DNA of 64,000 nucleotides from positions 248,001-312,000 of the forward strand of contig REGP01000002.1 in the NCBI GenBank assembly GCA_004134995.1. The letters run 5' to 3'. Under the pieces are notes generated by a model. That model was not told where the DNA came from. It ran no database searches and was given only the letters and a program-made list of their open reading frames with translations. A program made the position numbers and the translations under genes. This DNA comes from Oxalobacteraceae bacterium CAVE-383. GTDB lineage: Bacteria; Pseudomonadota; Gammaproteobacteria; Burkholderiales; Burkholderiaceae_D. Positions 1-10,366 of the stretch are shown piece after piece; position 1 is the stretch's first letter; each line of letters starts with the position of its first letter.

Positions 1-576
1 CTGGACGTGTCGAACAACCGTGTCACTCAAATCAAGACGCTTGAAACAGACGGTTATACCGCTGTTCAGGTCGCATACGGTCAGCGCCGCGCATCACGCG
101 TGAGCAAAGCTGCAGCCGGCCACTACGCCAAAGCCGGCGTCGAGGCAGGCACCTTCCTCAAAGAATTCCTGATTGATGCAGACAAAGCCGCTGAAATGAA
201 AGCCGGCGATGTGATTGCAGCAAGCTTGTTCGAAGCGGGCCAGAAAGTGGACGTGCAGGGTGTTTCGATCGGTAAGGGTTACGCCGGCGTCATCAAGCGT
301 TACAACTTCGGTTCGGGCCGCGCAACGCACGGTAACTCGCGTTCGCATAACGTGCCGGGTTCGATCGGTATGGCGCAGGATCCGGGTCGCGTTTTCCCCG
401 GCAAGCGCATGACCGGTCATCTGGGCGACGTTACCAAAACAGTTCAAAATCTTGAAATCGCACGGGTTGACGCAGAGCGTCAGCTGCTGCTGGTCAAGGG
501 TGCCGTTCCTGGCGCCAAGAACGGCCAGGTCGTTGTATCCCCTGCGATCAAAACCAAAATCAAGAAGGGAGCCTAA
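1..576 (+). CDS. rplC: 50S ribosomal protein L3, 5'-truncated by the window edge
   Basis: L3 binds 23S rRNA early in large-subunit assembly. The frame is open from the first base, and the visible 191 residues begin at the part equivalent to about residue 30 of the family ([14 protein letters not shown]), so the start codon lies outside the window. The GTG at 7 is internal and should not be taken as the start. The core motif [13 protein letters not shown] and the following [12 protein letters not shown] are present; its Gln aligns with the glutamine that is methylated in E. coli L3. It is followed after 3 bases by rplD in the canonical S10-operon order. Confidence 0.97.
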   Translation: MDVSNNRVTQIKTLETDGYTAVQVAYGQRRASRVSKAAAGHYAKAGVEAGTFLKEFLIDADKAAEMKAGDVIAASLFEAGQKVDVQGVSIGKGYAGVIKRYNFGSGRATHGNSRSHNVPGSIGMAQDPGRVFPGKRMTGHLGDVTKTVQNLEIARVDAERQLLLVKGAVPGAKNGQVVVSPAIKTKIKKGA

Positions 577-579
577 GCG

Positions 580-1200
580 ATGGAACTCAAGCTCCTGAAC
601 GCGCAAGGTCAAGCAGCATCGAACGTCGCCGCGCCGGATACCATTTTCGGCCGTGACTACAATGAAGCGCTGATCCACCAGGTCGTTATTGCTTATCAAG
701 CCAACGCTCGCGGCGGCAATCGTAAGCAAAAAGATCGTGAAGAAGTGCACCACACGACCAAGAAGCCATGGCGTCAAAAAGGTACGGGCCGTGCTCGTGC
801 CGGTATGTCGTCCTCGCCTCTGTGGCGCGGCGGTGGTCGCATTTTCCCGAACTCGCCTGACGAAAACTTCACGCACAAAGTCAACAAGAAGATGTATCGC
901 GCAGGCGTCTGCTCGATTCTGTCCCAGTTGGCGCGCGAAGGCCGTCTGTCGATCGTCGAAGATTTCGCGGTCGATGCACCAAAGACCAAGCTGTTGTCGC
1001 AAAAACTGAAGGGTATGGGTCTGGATTCGGTCCTGATCATTACCGACAGCCTGGAAGAAAATCTGTTGCTCGCTTCGCGTAACCTGCCGAGCGTGTTGAT
1101 CGTTGAGCCGCGTCATGCTGATCCAGTATCGCTTGTTTTCTACAAGAAGATCCTGATCACCAAGGCAGCGCTGGCGAAGATTGAGGAGTTGCTGGCATGA
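580..1200 (+). CDS. rplD: 50S ribosomal protein L4
   Basis: This is a 206-residue L4, close to the 201 residues of E. coli. L4 lines the peptide exit tunnel and, in E. coli, represses its own S10 operon. The extended tunnel loop is recognisable around residues 60-90 ([19 protein letters not shown]). The gene starts 3 bases after the rplC stop and its stop overlaps the rplW start as ATGA, consistent with translational coupling. Whether it acts as an autogenous repressor here cannot be judged, because the S10 leader lies upstream of the window. Confidence 0.98.
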   Translation: MELKLLNAQGQAASNVAAPDTIFGRDYNEALIHQVVIAYQANARGGNRKQKDREEVHHTTKKPWRQKGTGRARAGMSSSPLWRGGGRIFPNSPDENFTHKVNKKMYRAGVCSILSQLAREGRLSIVEDFAVDAPKTKLLSQKLKGMGLDSVLIITDSLEENLLLASRNLPSVLIVEPRHADPVSLVFYKKILITKAALAKIEELLA

Positions 1201-1514
1201 GCGCAATTATTAAACACAGTGAAGAGCGCTTGATGAAGGTGCTGCTGGCTCCGGTCATTTCGGAAAAAGCGACATTCGTGGCCGAGAAAAACGAGCAAGT
1301 CGTTTTCCGCGTCATGCAAGACGCCACCAAGCTGGAAATCAAGGCTGCCGTCGAATTGCTGTTCAAAGTCGAAGTCGAATCCGTCCAGGTGGCGAATCGT
1401 CAAGGCAAGCAGAAGCGTTCGGGCAAGACCATGGGCCGCCGCAATCATACGCGCCGTGCGTTCGTCAGCCTGAAACCAGGTCAAGAAATCAACTTCACCG
1501 AGGAGGCTAAATAA
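1197..1514 (+). CDS. rplW: 50S ribosomal protein L23
   Basis: L23 (105 residues) sits at the exit of the peptide tunnel and is the docking site for trigger factor and the signal recognition particle. The N-terminal segment [11 protein letters not shown] and the basic loop [19 protein letters not shown] are typical. The ATG at 1197 overlaps the rplD stop by 4 bases. The last base of its stop codon is the first base of the rplB start, so the three genes are tightly coupled. Confidence 0.98.
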   Translation: MSAIIKHSEERLMKVLLAPVISEKATFVAEKNEQVVFRVMQDATKLEIKAAVELLFKVEVESVQVANRQGKQKRSGKTMGRRNHTRRAFVSLKPGQEINFTEEAK

Positions 1515-2341
1515 TGGCACTCGTTAAAGTCAAGCCAACCTCGCCTGGCCGTCGCGGCATGGTCAAGGTCGTTAATAGCGACCTGTACAAAGGCCGTCCG
1601 CTGCAGGCCCTGCTGGAAAAGAAGTCGAAGACCGCGGGCCGTAACAACAACGGCCATATCACCACCCGTCATATCGGTGGCGGTCACAAGCAACATTATC
1701 GCCTGATCGATTTCAAGCGCACCAAGGACGGCATTCCGGCCAAGGTTGAACGCATCGAATACGATCCGAACCGCACTGCGCACATCGCGCTGCTGTGCTA
1801 CGCCGACGGCGAGCGTCACTACATCATCGCCACCAAGGGCATGGCTGTAGGCGACCAGGTCATGAGCGGCGCCGAAGCGCCGATCAAGTCGGGCAACTGC
1901 CTGCCGATCCGCAATATTCCGGTCGGCACGATCATGCATTGCGTTGAAATGCTGCCGGGCAAGGGCGCGCAGATGGCGCGTACCGCAGGCGCCGGCGTGG
2001 TGCTGATGGCACGTGAAGGCACATACGCTCAGGTTCGTCTGCGCTCCGGCGAAGTTCGCCGCGTGCACGTCGAATGCCGCGCGACCGTTGGCGAAGTCGG
2101 CAATGCCGAACATAGCCTGCGCAAGATCGGCAAGGCCGGCGCGATGCGCTGGCGCGGCGTCCGTCCTACCGTTCGCGGTGTGGTCATGAACCCTGTTGAC
2201 CATCCTCACGGTGGCGGCGAGGGCAAGACAGCAGCCGGTCGTCATCCGGTATCGCCGTGGGGTCAGCAGACCAAGGGTAAGAAGACGCGTCGCAACAAGC
2301 GCACGACTTCTATGATCGTCTCGCGCCGTGGCAAGAAATAA
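1514..2341 (+). CDS. rplB: 50S ribosomal protein L2
   Basis: This is a full-length L2 of 275 residues, a primary 23S rRNA binding protein needed for subunit association and peptidyl transferase activity. The diagnostic motif [15 protein letters not shown] near residue 225 contains the conserved histidine implicated in activity. The ATG directly abuts the rplW stop (shared base at 1514). The strongly basic C-terminus ([11 protein letters not shown]) is standard. Confidence 0.98.
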   Translation: MALVKVKPTSPGRRGMVKVVNSDLYKGRPLQALLEKKSKTAGRNNNGHITTRHIGGGHKQHYRLIDFKRTKDGIPAKVERIEYDPNRTAHIALLCYADGERHYIIATKGMAVGDQVMSGAEAPIKSGNCLPIRNIPVGTIMHCVEMLPGKGAQMARTAGAGVVLMAREGTYAQVRLRSGEVRRVHVECRATVGEVGNAEHSLRKIGKAGAMRWRGVRPTVRGVVMNPVDHPHGGGEGKTAAGRHPVSPWGQQTKGKKTRRNKRTTSMIVSRRGKK

Positions 2342-2350
2342 GGAATAAAA

Positions 2351-2626
2351 ATGACACGTTCATTGAAAAAAGGGCCGTTCTGTGACGCCCACCTGGTGAA
2401 AAAAGTTGAGGCAGCGCAAGCGGTCAAAGACAAAAAGCCGATCAAGACTTGGTCACGTCGTTCGACAATCATGCCGGACTTCATCGGGTTGACGATTGCA
2501 GTGCATAACGGCAAGCAACACGTACCTGTTTATGTCTCTGAAAACATGGTTGGTCACAAACTCGGCGAATTCGCGCTGACCCGTACGTTCAAGGGTCATG
2601 CAGCTGATAAAAAGGCTAAGAAATAA
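2351..2626 (+). CDS. rpsS: 30S ribosomal protein S19
   Basis: S19 (91 residues) forms the S13-S19 head complex of the small subunit near the A site. The N-terminus [15 protein letters not shown] and the motif [13 protein letters not shown] are characteristic. A GGA-type ribosome binding site (aaggaat) precedes the ATG, nine bases after rplB. Confidence 0.98.
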   Translation: MTRSLKKGPFCDAHLVKKVEAAQAVKDKKPIKTWSRRSTIMPDFIGLTIAVHNGKQHVPVYVSENMVGHKLGEFALTRTFKGHAADKKAKK

Positions 2627-2635
2627 GGACCGATG

Positions 2636-2965
2636 ATGGAAACTAAAGCTACCCTCCGCGGTGTGCACCTCTCCGCCCAAAAAGGCCGTCTGGTTGCCGA
2701 CTTGATCCGTGGCAAAAATGTTGATCAGGCTCTCAATATCCTGGCTTTCAGCCCGAAAAAGGGCGCTGTAATCATTAAAAAAGTTCTGGAATCCGCAATT
2801 GCGAATGCCGAACATAATGATGGCGCCGATATCGACGAGCTCAAAGTAAAAGTCATTTATGTTGAAAAGGGCTCCGTCCTCAAGCGCTTCACTGCGCGTG
2901 CTAAAGGCCGTGGCGATCGTATTTCAAAGCAATCCTGTCACATTTACGTGACTGTCGGTAACTAA
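2636..2965 (+). CDS. rplV: 50S ribosomal protein L22
   Basis: L22 has a beta-hairpin that reaches into the exit tunnel and contacts the macrolide site. The protein is 109 residues from the second ATG at 2636; the first ATG at 2633 would add one methionine. I prefer 2636 because the AAGGA at 2625-2629 is then at a workable distance. The motifs [15 protein letters not shown] and the C-terminal [16 protein letters not shown] fit the family. Confidence 0.97.
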   Translation: METKATLRGVHLSAQKGRLVADLIRGKNVDQALNILAFSPKKGAVIIKKVLESAIANAEHNDGADIDELKVKVIYVEKGSVLKRFTARAKGRGDRISKQSCHIYVTVGN

Positions 2966-2974
2966 GGAGTCACG

Positions 2975-3814
2975 ATGGGACAGAAGATTCATCCAACTGG
3001 TTTCCGCCTTGCGGTTACACGCAACTGGGGATCGCGTTGGTATGCGGGCAATAGCAATTTTGCCACCATGCTCAACGAAGATCTGAAGGTTCGTGCGTAT
3101 CTGAAGGCAAAACTGAAGAACGCTTCGGTAGGCCGCGTCGTTATCGAGCGCCCAGCCAAGAATGCACGCATCACCATTTACAGCTCGCGTCCAGGTGTCG
3201 TGATCGGTAAAAAAGGTGAAGACATCGAAATCCTGAAGTCTGCGCTGACCAAATTGATGGGCGTGCCGGTGCACGTCAATATCGAAGAAATCCGCAAGCC
3301 GGAAGCCGATGCGCAACTGATCGCCGATTCGATCGCGCAACAGCTCGAAAAACGCATCATGTTCCGTCGCGCAATGAAGCGCGCGATGCAAAACGCGATG
3401 CGCCTGGGCGCGCAAGGGATCAAGATCATGTCGTCGGGCCGTTTGAACGGCATCGAAATCGCACGCAAGGAATGGTATCGCGAAGGCCGCGTGCCTCTGC
3501 ATACACTGCGCGCGGACATCGATTACGGTTTCGGCGAGGCACAAACGACCTACGGCATCATCGGTATCAAGGTTTGGGTTTACAAGGGCGATCGCCTGGC
3601 AAACGGCGAAGCTCCGGTGATCGAATCGGTCGGTGATGACGACAAAAAACGCCGCGGTCCGCGTCGCGATGACAACAAGCCAGGCGCACGTCCTCGTCCG
3701 AAGACAGCCGCCGGTGTGCCAGGAGCCGCTGCTCCGGCCGTCGCCAAGCGTGTTCGTGCCAAGCCTGCCGATGCCGCAGCAGTTGCTGCACCGGCTGAGA
3801 AAGCAGGAGAATAA
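2975..3814 (+). CDS. rpsC: 30S ribosomal protein S3 with C-terminal extension
   Basis: S3 lies at the mRNA entry channel and has mRNA helicase activity together with S4 and S5. The N-terminal domain is followed by a type II KH domain with the GxxG loop in [12 protein letters not shown] (about residues 69-80), and the C-terminal domain ends near residue 215. The protein is 279 residues against 233 in E. coli. The surplus is a low-complexity tail rich in Ala, Pro, Lys and Arg from about residue 225. An AAGGAG site precedes the ATG. Confidence 0.98.
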   Translation: MGQKIHPTGFRLAVTRNWGSRWYAGNSNFATMLNEDLKVRAYLKAKLKNASVGRVVIERPAKNARITIYSSRPGVVIGKKGEDIEILKSALTKLMGVPVHVNIEEIRKPEADAQLIADSIAQQLEKRIMFRRAMKRAMQNAMRLGAQGIKIMSSGRLNGIEIARKEWYREGRVPLHTLRADIDYGFGEAQTTYGIIGIKVWVYKGDRLANGEAPVIESVGDDDKKRRGPRRDDNKPGARPRPKTAAGVPGAAAPAVAKRVRAKPADAAAVAAPAEKAGE

Positions 3815-3816
3815 TC

Positions 3817-4236
3817 ATGCTGCAACCAGCACGTAGAAAATATCGTAAAGAACAAAAAGGCCGCAACACCGGTATTTCGCATTCGCGCGGAACATCGGTT
3901 TCCTTCGGCGAATTTGGCTTGAAAGCAATTGGCCGCGGCCGTATTACCGCGCGTCAGATCGAAGCAGCGCGTCGCGCTATGACCCGTCACATCAAACGTG
4001 GCGGTCGTATCTGGATCCGCATTTTCCCGGACAAGCCGATTTCGAACAAGCCTGCGGAAGTCCGTATGGGTAACGGTAAGGGCAATCCGGAATATTACGT
4101 GGCTGAAATTCAGCCGGGTAAAGTGCTGTATGAGATGGACGGCGTGGACGAAGCGCTGGCACGCGAAGCATTCCGTTTGGCCGCAGCTAAACTGCCGCTG
4201 TTGACTACGTTCGTCGTACGTCAAGTCGGCCAATAA
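3817..4236 (+). CDS. rplP: 50S ribosomal protein L16
   Basis: L16 (139 residues) organises the tRNA binding region of the large subunit. [17 protein letters not shown] at the N-terminus and [18 protein letters not shown] in the centre are signature sequences. It starts 2 bases after the rpsC stop, with the ribosome binding site (gcaggag) inside the rpsC 3' end. Confidence 0.98.
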   Translation: MLQPARRKYRKEQKGRNTGISHSRGTSVSFGEFGLKAIGRGRITARQIEAARRAMTRHIKRGGRIWIRIFPDKPISNKPAEVRMGNGKGNPEYYVAEIQPGKVLYEMDGVDEALAREAFRLAAAKLPLLTTFVVRQVGQ

Positions 4237-4248
4237 TTGGAGTGTGAC

Positions 4249-4443
4249 ATGAAAGCATCTGAACTCCGTACCAAAGACGAAGCCGCTCTGAACAAAGAGC
4301 TGAGCGAGTTGCTCAAGGCGCAATTCGGCCTGCGCATGCAAATTGCAACGCAGCAACTGAGCAACACTTCGCAATTGAAGAAAGTGCGTCGCGACATCGC
4401 ACGTGTGAAAACTGTTCTGAACCAGAAGGATGCACAACAATGA
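4249..4443 (+). CDS. rpmC: 50S ribosomal protein L29
   Basis: L29 is a small two-helix protein near the tunnel exit. I place the start at the ATG at 4249 ([18 protein letters not shown]), giving the usual 64 residues, and not at the TTG at 4237, because a GGAG at 4238-4241 then acts as ribosome binding site. Its TGA overlaps the rpsQ ATG (ATGA at 4440). Confidence 0.96.
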   Translation: MKASELRTKDEAALNKELSELLKAQFGLRMQIATQQLSNTSQLKKVRRDIARVKTVLNQKDAQQ

Positions 4444-4712
4444 ACGATCAAGTGAAACAAGCGCTCAAGCGCACATTGATTGGTAAAGTTGTGTCTGACA
4501 AGATGGACAAGACAGTCACCGTGCTGATTGAACGTCACGTCAAGCACCCGCTTTACGGCAAAATTATCGTGCGTACCAACAAGTACCACGCGCACAACGA
4601 AGATAACCAGGCTAAAGCTGGCGATACCGTTGAAATCCAGGAAGGCCGTCCGATTTCGAAGACCAAGGCCTGGAGCGTGACGCGTGTGGTTCAAGTGGCA
4701 CAAATCGTTTAA
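4440..4712 (+). CDS. rpsQ: 30S ribosomal protein S17
   Basis: S17 (90 residues) is an OB-fold primary binder of 16S rRNA helix 11. [19 protein letters not shown] and the segment [20 protein letters not shown] identify it. It overlaps rpmC by 4 bases. It is the last gene of the S10-type block and is followed by the first sizeable gap in the cluster. Confidence 0.98.
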   Translation: MNDQVKQALKRTLIGKVVSDKMDKTVTVLIERHVKHPLYGKIIVRTNKYHAHNEDNQAKAGDTVEIQEGRPISKTKAWSVTRVVQVAQIV

Positions 4713-4718
4713 TAATTC

Positions 4719-4747
4719 TTGCGTGCCCGATTTATTAGTGCAATAAT
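4719..4747 (+). promoter_or_regulatory. Candidate sigma70 promoter ahead of the spc half of the cluster
   Basis: TTGCGT (4719-4724) and AATAAT (4742-4747) are separated by exactly 17 bases just after the rpsQ stop. It would start a transcript with a leader of roughly 170 nt before rplN. Only the pattern match supports it. Confidence 0.4.
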
Positions 4748-4927
4748 GCTCGGCTTCGCTTGGTTAGTTTCTTAATTAACCAAGCTGCTGGCAGCATTTC
4801 ATCAGTACATCAGTAGTGTTAGTAGTTTTGTCCACCTAATAGCTGGCTTCGGCCATCTGACGGGACCAAGACTGACCGCGAATCCGCATGGTGTGGATCG
4901 GGCGAGTTAAGTTGGGAAAGAAAATAT
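4748..4927 (+). promoter_or_regulatory. Structured leader in the rpsQ-rplN gap
   Basis: This 180-nt segment has no open frame of note. It contains a perfect 8-bp stem (4759-4766 with 4777-4784, CTTGGTTA/TAACCAAG) immediately followed by a small GCTGC/GCAGC hairpin, and no U-tract. In a cluster whose other gaps here are mostly 2-25 bases, this suggests a 5' leader. An RNA-level control role is inference. Confidence 0.4.
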
Positions 4928-5296
4928 ATGATTCAAACTGAAAGCCGGCTCGAAGTTGCCGACAATACTGGCGCACGCGAAGTTTTGTGCATCAAGGTGT
5001 TGGGCGGATCTCGACGTCGTTATGCAGGCATTGGCGATGTGATCAAGGTCACAGTCAAGAGCGCTGCTCCGCGTGGTCGTGTCAAAAAGGGCGAGATCTA
5101 CAACGCTGTTGTAGTCCGCACTGCAAAGGGTGTCCGTCGTCAGGATGGTTCTCTGGTCAAGTTCGACGGCAACGCCGCGGTCTTGCTGAATGCAAAGCTT
5201 GAGCCAATTGGCACCCGCATCTTCGGGCCAGTGACTCGCGAGCTGCGTACGGAGCGCTTCATGAAGATCGTCTCCCTCGCACCTGAAGTCTTGTAA
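4928..5296 (+). CDS. rplN: 50S ribosomal protein L14
   Basis: L14 (122 residues) lies at the subunit interface and contacts 16S helix 14. The N-terminus [20 protein letters not shown] and [11 protein letters not shown] near the C-terminus are near-universal. It opens the spc-type block after the 215-bp gap. The start follows GGGAAAG at the end of the gap. Confidence 0.98.
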   Translation: MIQTESRLEVADNTGAREVLCIKVLGGSRRRYAGIGDVIKVTVKSAAPRGRVKKGEIYNAVVVRTAKGVRRQDGSLVKFDGNAAVLLNAKLEPIGTRIFGPVTRELRTERFMKIVSLAPEVL

Positions 5297-5305
5297 GGAG
5301 TCGTA

Positions 5306-5620
5306 ATGGGAAAAATTCGTACAAACGATGAAGTGATCGTGCTGACCGGTAAAGACAAGGGCAAGCGCGGCACCGTCGCGAGTGTCGTTGACGCGGATCA
5401 CATCATTGTGAACGGCGTGAACGTCGCCAAAAAAGCGACCAAGCCAAATCCAATGGCTGGTACAACCGGTGGCATCGTCGACAAGCAGATGCCAATTCAC
5501 GTGTCAAATGTTGCATTGTTCAATGCGGCAACTGGCAAGGCAGATCGCGTCGGTTTTAAAGATGTGGACGGCAAGAAAGTCCGCGTATTTAAGTCCAGCG
5601 GCGAAGTCGTTAAGGTTTAA
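5306..5620 (+). CDS. rplX: 50S ribosomal protein L24
   Basis: L24 (104 residues) is an assembly initiator for the large subunit. The KOW motif is seen early ([18 protein letters not shown]), followed by [14 protein letters not shown] good AAGGAG site (5296-5301) precedes the ATG. Confidence 0.98.
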   Translation: MGKIRTNDEVIVLTGKDKGKRGTVASVVDADHIIVNGVNVAKKATKPNPMAGTTGGIVDKQMPIHVSNVALFNAATGKADRVGFKDVDGKKVRVFKSSGEVVKV

Positions 5621-5626
5621 GAGATC

Positions 5627-6166
5627 ATGGCCCGTCTCCAAGAATTCTATAAAGAAAAAGTCGTTGCCGACCTGACGAGCAAGTACTCGTACAAGTCCCC
5701 AATGCAAGTTCCTCGTATCCTGAAGATCACCCTGAACATGGGGTTGTCCGAAGCGATCGCCGACAAGAAAATCATCGAGCATGCTGTTGGCGACCTGACC
5801 AAGATCGCCGGCCAGAAGCCAGTCGTAACCAAGGCGCGTAAAGCGATCGCGGGATTCAAGATCCGCGAAGGTTATCCGATCGGTTGCATGGTGACATTGC
5901 GCGGCGCGCAAATGTACGAGTTCCTGGACCGTTTCATTACTGTTGCACTGCCACGCGTCCGCGATTTCCGCGGTGTGTCGGGCAAGGCTTTCGACGGTCG
6001 CGGCAACTACAATATCGGTGTGAAAGAGCAGATTATTTTCCCCGAAATTGAATACGACAAGATTGACGCATTGCGTGGTATGAATATCAGCATCACGACA
6101 ACTGCGAAGACCGACGAAGAAGCGAAATCGCTCCTCGCCGCATTTAAATTCCCGTTCAGAAACTGA
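5627..6166 (+). CDS. rplE: 50S ribosomal protein L5
   Basis: L5 (179 residues) binds 5S rRNA in the central protuberance and contacts P-site tRNA. Motifs [25 protein letters not shown] and [18 protein letters not shown] are standard, as is the C-terminal [15 protein letters not shown]. It starts 6 bases after rplX. Confidence 0.98.
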   Translation: MARLQEFYKEKVVADLTSKYSYKSPMQVPRILKITLNMGLSEAIADKKIIEHAVGDLTKIAGQKPVVTKARKAIAGFKIREGYPIGCMVTLRGAQMYEFLDRFITVALPRVRDFRGVSGKAFDGRGNYNIGVKEQIIFPEIEYDKIDALRGMNISITTTAKTDEEAKSLLAAFKFPFRN

Positions 6167-6173
6167 GGTTGCC

Positions 6174-6479
6174 ATGGCAAAGTTGGCACTGATTAACCGT
6201 GAACTCAAGCGTGCAAACCTGGTAAAGAAATTTGCCGGCAAGCGTGCTGAGTTGAAGGCCATCATTGAAGATCAATCGAAGTCGGAAGAAGAGCGCTACG
6301 AAGCGCGCTTGAAGTTGCAAGCGCTGCCGCGTAATGCCAACCCGACTCGCCAGCGTAACCGCTGCGCTTTGACCGGTCGTCCACGTGGCACCTTCCGTAA
6401 ATTCGGTTTGGGCCGTATTAAGCTCCGCGAAATCGCCATGAGAGGCGAAATTCCCGGTATGACTAAAGCCAGCTGGTAA
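6174..6479 (+). CDS. rpsN: 30S ribosomal protein S14, zinc-independent long form
   Basis: S14 (101 residues) is a late head-assembly protein. The length, and a C-terminal half with only one Cys ([20 protein letters not shown]), show that this is the long cysteine-poor (C-) form and not the short zinc-ribbon form. The canonical end [11 protein letters not shown] is intact. It lies 7 bases after rplE. Confidence 0.98.
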   Translation: MAKLALINRELKRANLVKKFAGKRAELKAIIEDQSKSEEERYEARLKLQALPRNANPTRQRNRCALTGRPRGTFRKFGLGRIKLREIAMRGEIPGMTKASW

Positions 6480-6493
6480 TAGGAGAATAAGCA

Positions 6494-6889
6494 ATGAGTA
6501 TGAGCGATCCTATCGCCGATATGCTGACCCGTATCCGCAATGCGCAAGTTGTGCATAAGACAGCAGTTGCAATGCCATCTTCAAAAGTGAAGATCGCCAT
6601 TGCGAACGTTCTCAAGGATGAAGGTTACATTGAGGATTTCGCTGTCGCAGAAGATGGCGGCAAGGCAGAACTGAAAATCGGTCTGAAGTATTACGCAGGC
6701 CGTCCCGTCATCGAGCGCCTGGAGCGCGTGTCCCGTCCAGGGCTGCGTGTCTACAAAGGCAAAGATGATATCCCGAATGTGATGAATGGCTTGGGCGTGG
6801 CAATCGTATCGACCCCCCAAGGCGTCATGACTGACCGCAAAGCGCGCGCAACCGGTGTCGGTGGCGAAGTTATTTGCTACGTCGCCTAA
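6494..6889 (+). CDS. rpsH: 30S ribosomal protein S8
   Basis: S8 (131 residues) binds the central domain of 16S rRNA and in E. coli represses the spc operon. [18 protein letters not shown] and the C-terminal [21 protein letters not shown] are diagnostic. It has a strong AGGAGAA site. The ATG at 6500 is an alternative start two residues in. No S8-target hairpin was identified by eye near rplE. Confidence 0.98.
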   Translation: MSMSDPIADMLTRIRNAQVVHKTAVAMPSSKVKIAIANVLKDEGYIEDFAVAEDGGKAELKIGLKYYAGRPVIERLERVSRPGLRVYKGKDDIPNVMNGLGVAIVSTPQGVMTDRKARATGVGGEVICYVA

Positions 6890-6899
6890 GGAGTGCAAT

Positions 6900-7433
6900 A
6901 TGTCTCGTGTAGGTAAAATGCCAATTGCACTGCCAGCCGGCGCGGAAGCGACGATTGATGCAGCGCAGATCACAGTCAAGGGCCCGTTGGGCGTTTTGAC
7001 CCAGAGCCTGAACGGCCTGGTTACGATCGTGAACAACGCAGGCACGTTGAATTTCGCTCCGGCCAACGACAGCCGCGAAGCAAACGCGATGTCCGGTACG
7101 CTGCGTGCGCTGGTTAACAACATGGTTAACGGCGTCACCAAGGGTTTCGAGAAAAAGCTGCAACTGGTCGGCGTCGGCTTCAAGGCGCAAGCCCAAGGCG
7201 ACAAGCTGAACCTGACTCTGGGTTTCTCGCATCCGATCGTGCATCAGATGCCAGTCGGTATCAAGTGCGAAACGCCGACTCAGACTGAGATCCTGATCAA
7301 GGGTATCAATCGCCAGGTAGTCGGCCAAGTCGCTGCCGAAGTCCGTGCATACCGCCAACCTGAGCCTTACAAGGGCAAGGGCGTTCGTTATTCGGACGAA
7401 GTGGTTGTGCTTAAAGAAACCAAGAAGAAGTAA
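6900..7433 (+). CDS. rplF: 50S ribosomal protein L6
   Basis: L6 (177 residues) binds near the factor-binding site of the large subunit. The start is the ATG at 6900 ([14 protein letters not shown]) with AAGGAG at 6888-6893. A longer in-frame start at 6855 would lie inside rpsH and is rejected. The C-terminal signature [17 protein letters not shown] is present. Confidence 0.98.
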   Translation: MSRVGKMPIALPAGAEATIDAAQITVKGPLGVLTQSLNGLVTIVNNAGTLNFAPANDSREANAMSGTLRALVNNMVNGVTKGFEKKLQLVGVGFKAQAQGDKLNLTLGFSHPIVHQMPVGIKCETPTQTEILIKGINRQVVGQVAAEVRAYRQPEPYKGKGVRYSDEVVVLKETKKK

Positions 7434-7445
7434 TAGGGGTTGACG

Positions 7446-7808
7446 ATGGACAAATCACAATCACGTCTGCGCCGCGCACGTCAAACTCGCGCGAAGATCG
7501 CAGAGTTAAAAGTAAACCGCCTCGCAGTGCATCGCACCAACCTGCACATCTACGCCAGCATCATCGGTCCGGATGCAAAGGTGTTGGCTTCGGCATCGAC
7601 TCTGGAAGCAGAAGTTCGGCTGGAACTGGCTGGCAAGACCGGCAAGGGTGGCAATACTGCCGCCGCGTCGGTTGTCGGCAAGCGCGTTGCTGAGAAAGCA
7701 TTGAAAGCAGGAGTAACCGAAGTCGCGTTTGATCGCTCCGGTTTCCGTTATCACGGTCGCGTCAAGGTGCTGGCTGATGCCGCCCGTGAAGCCGGCCTGA
7801 AGTTCTAA
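7446..7808 (+). CDS. rplR: 50S ribosomal protein L18
   Basis: L18 (120 residues) binds 5S rRNA with L5 and L25. I use the ATG at 7446 ([17 protein letters not shown]), preceded by AGGGG at 7436-7440; the in-frame TTG at 7440 overlaps that site. The C-terminal [20 protein letters not shown] is the family signature. Confidence 0.97.
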   Translation: MDKSQSRLRRARQTRAKIAELKVNRLAVHRTNLHIYASIIGPDAKVLASASTLEAEVRLELAGKTGKGGNTAAASVVGKRVAEKALKAGVTEVAFDRSGFRYHGRVKVLADAAREAGLKF

Positions 7809-7820
7809 GGAAAGATCGTC

Positions 7821-8339
7821 ATGGCAAAAATGCAATCGAAGATGCAAAGCGACAAGCCGGATGACGGCATGCGCGAAAAAATGATCGCGGTCAACCGTGT
7901 AACGAAGGTCGTTAAGGGTGGTCGGATCATGGGTTTCGCAGCGCTGGCAGTAGTTGGCGATGGCGACGGCCGTATCGGCATGGGCAAGGGCAAGTCGAAG
8001 GAAGTGCCTGTCGCCGTGCAAAAAGCGATGGAAGAAGCGCGCCGCAAGATGATCAAGGTGACCCTGAAAAACGGCACCCTGCAGCACACAGTGACCGGCA
8101 AGCACGGCGCGTCGTCGGTTCTGATGGCGCCGGCAAAAGACGGTACCGGCGTGATCGCCGGCGGTCCTATGCGCGCTATTTTCGAAGTCATGGGCGTAAC
8201 GAACGTTGTTGCGAAATCGAACGGTTCGACCAATCCATACAACATGGTGCGTGCGACTCTGGACGGTCTGGCAAAAATGAACACCGCCTCCGAGATTGCT
8301 GCGAAACGCGGCAAGTCTGTTGAAGATATTCTGGGCTAA
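7821..8339 (+). CDS. rpsE: 30S ribosomal protein S5
   Basis: S5 (172 residues) takes part in decoding fidelity and in the mRNA entry site. The double-stranded RNA-binding-like N-terminal domain contains [18 protein letters not shown], the loop where spectinomycin-resistance substitutions map in the family. [14 protein letters not shown] follows. It lies 12 bases after rplR. Confidence 0.98.
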   Translation: MAKMQSKMQSDKPDDGMREKMIAVNRVTKVVKGGRIMGFAALAVVGDGDGRIGMGKGKSKEVPVAVQKAMEEARRKMIKVTLKNGTLQHTVTGKHGASSVLMAPAKDGTGVIAGGPMRAIFEVMGVTNVVAKSNGSTNPYNMVRATLDGLAKMNTASEIAAKRGKSVEDILG

Positions 8340-8349
8340 GGTGAGCACA

Positions 8350-8529
8350 ATGACAAAAACGGTAAAAGTACAGCTGGTCAAGGGTTTGATCGGTACGCGT
8401 GATACGCACCGTGCTACTGTGCGCGGCCTCGGCCTGCGCCGTGTCAATTCGGTTTCCGAATTGAAGGACACACCTTCAGTGCGCGGCATGATCAACAAAG
8501 TGTCATATCTTGTGAAAGTTGTGTCGTAA
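8350..8529 (+). CDS. rpmD: 50S ribosomal protein L30
   Basis: L30 is a small large-subunit protein absent from some bacteria. The start is the ATG at 8350 ([20 protein letters not shown]), giving 59 residues, the usual size; the in-frame start at 8296 would lie inside rpsE. AAGGTGAG (8339-8346) is the likely ribosome binding site. Confidence 0.97.
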   Translation: MTKTVKVQLVKGLIGTRDTHRATVRGLGLRRVNSVSELKDTPSVRGMINKVSYLVKVVS

Positions 8530-8555
8530 GCCTGGGCTTGCGGACGGAGCAAATC

Positions 8556-8987
8556 ATGGAATTAAATAACATTCAGCCAGGCGACGGCGCCAAGCACTAC
8601 AAGCGTCGCGTCGGCCGCGGTATCGGTTCCGGCCTGGGCAAGACCTCGGGCCGTGGCCACAAGGGTCAAAAGTCCCGTTCGGGCGGTTTTCATAAAGTCG
8701 GCTTCGAAGGCGGTCAGATGCCTTTGCAACGCCGTTTGCCTAAGCGCGGCTTCAAATCGATGGCGACACCATACAAAGCGGAAGTCCGTTTGTCGGATCT
8801 GGAAGCTTTGGCGGTCACCGACATCGACGTGCTGGTGCTGAAGCAGGCTGGCGTCGTTTCCCAACTGGCGCGCGTGGTTCGCGTGATCCTGTCGGGCGAA
8901 CTGACCAAGAAAGTATCGCTCAAGGGTTTGATCGCTACCAAGGGCGCGAAAGCAGCTATCGAGGCAGCCGGCGGAACCATTGCTTAA
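8556..8987 (+). CDS. rplO: 50S ribosomal protein L15
   Basis: L15 (143 residues) is a late-assembly protein. [18 protein letters not shown] at the N-terminus and the glycine-rich [20 protein letters not shown] are typical. The ATG at 8556 is preceded by CGGAG (8544-8548). The in-frame TTG at 8538 gives an atypical extension. Confidence 0.97.
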   Translation: MELNNIQPGDGAKHYKRRVGRGIGSGLGKTSGRGHKGQKSRSGGFHKVGFEGGQMPLQRRLPKRGFKSMATPYKAEVRLSDLEALAVTDIDVLVLKQAGVVSQLARVVRVILSGELTKKVSLKGLIATKGAKAAIEAAGGTIA

Positions 8988-9012
8988 ATTCAGTATTTGA
9001 GTGGAGTATTAA

Positions 9013-10344
9013 TTGGCGACTACACCACAATTGTCGAAAGCATCGGCAAAAGGTTTTCCTTGGGGACGTTTGTGGTTTTTGCTGGGCGCGTTGGTCGTTT
9101 ATCGGATAGGTGCACATATTCCGGTTCCCGGAATTGATCCGACCCAGCTGGCGCAATTATTCAAGCAAAACCAGGGCGGTATCCTGGGAATGTTTAATAT
9201 GTTTTCCGGTGGTGCGCTGTCTCGTTTCACGATTTTTGCGCTGGGCATCATGCCTTACATCTCGGCGTCGATCATCATGCAGTTGTTGTCGGTGGTATCG
9301 CCGCAGCTGGAAGCGTTGAAGAAAGAAGGCGAGTCCGGCCGCCGCAAGATTACGCAATACACCCGTTACGGCACGCTGGTATTGGCGACCTTTCAGGGCC
9401 TGGGTATTGCGGTGGCGCTGGAAGCACAAGCCGGCCTGGTGCTGGATCCGGGCATGGCGTTCCGTTTCACGACGGTCGTGACGCTGGTAACCGGTACGAT
9501 GTTTTTGATGTGGCTGGGCGAGCAGATTACCGAACGCGGTCTGGGTAACGGGATCTCGATCATTATTTTTGCAGGCATTGCGGCTGGTTTGCCAACTGCG
9601 GTTGCAGGGTTGTTCGAATTGGTCAGCAACGGTTCGATGAATTCGTTGTCGGCGATTCTGGTTTGCCTGGTGGTAGCTGCAGTAACGTATTTTGTTGTAT
9701 TTGTGGAGCGGGGCCAACGCAAGATTCTCGTGAATTATGCGAAGCGCCAGGTAGGAAACAAGATTTACGGCGGGCAAAGCAGTCATTTGCCGTTGAAGCT
9801 GAATATGGCAGGCGTTATCCCGCCGATCTTCGCTTCGTCGATCATTTTGTTCCCGGCCACGATTACGAGCTGGTTCACTTCCGGCGACACGACCAATCCT
9901 GTTATTCGGTTTTTAAAGGATCTGGCTGCGTCGATGGCGCCCGGTGAACCGATTCATGCGTTACTATATGCGGTTGCGATTGTGTTTTTCTGCTTTTTCT
10001 ATACTGCGCTGGTATTCAACAGCAAGGAAACTGCGGATAACCTGAAGAAGAGCGGCGCGTTTGTGCCGGGTATTCGTCCAGGCGATCAGACTGCACGCTA
10101 CATTGACAAGATTTTGATGCGTCTGACATTGGCTGGCGCGGTCTACATAACTTTGGTCTGCCTGATGCCCGAGTTTTTGATTGCCCGCTGGAAAGTGCCT
10201 TTTTACTTCGGTGGTACGTCATTGCTGATTATTGTGGTTGTGACCATGGATTTCATGACACAGGTACAAAACTACGTGATGTCACAGCAATACGAATCCT
10301 TGCTGCGTAAAGCAAATTTCAAGGGCGGCGCACCTTCTCGGTAG
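9013..10344 (+). CDS. secY: SecY, protein-conducting channel of the Sec translocon
   Basis: This 443-residue inner-membrane protein forms the SecYEG channel. About ten hydrophobic segments are visible, from [19 protein letters not shown] (TM1) to a last one around [15 protein letters not shown], followed by [12 protein letters not shown]. The start codon is TTG at 9013, preceded by GTGGAG. It sits in its usual place between rplO and infA. The TTG start may lower its translation relative to the ribosomal genes (inference). Confidence 0.98.
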   Translation: MATTPQLSKASAKGFPWGRLWFLLGALVVYRIGAHIPVPGIDPTQLAQLFKQNQGGILGMFNMFSGGALSRFTIFALGIMPYISASIIMQLLSVVSPQLEALKKEGESGRRKITQYTRYGTLVLATFQGLGIAVALEAQAGLVLDPGMAFRFTTVVTLVTGTMFLMWLGEQITERGLGNGISIIIFAGIAAGLPTAVAGLFELVSNGSMNSLSAILVCLVVAAVTYFVVFVERGQRKILVNYAKRQVGNKIYGGQSSHLPLKLNMAGVIPPIFASSIILFPATITSWFTSGDTTNPVIRFLKDLAASMAPGEPIHALLYAVAIVFFCFFYTALVFNSKETADNLKKSGAFVPGIRPGDQTARYIDKILMRLTLAGAVYITLVCLMPEFLIARWKVPFYFGGTSLLIIVVVTMDFMTQVQNYVMSQQYESLLRKANFKGGAPSR

Positions 10345-10366
10345 CCCATAGGAACAAGAAGAGCGA

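Noticed and set aside
94..1206. 370-codon open frame on the minus strand across rplC-rplD
   Set aside because: Antisense to two highly conserved ribosomal genes.
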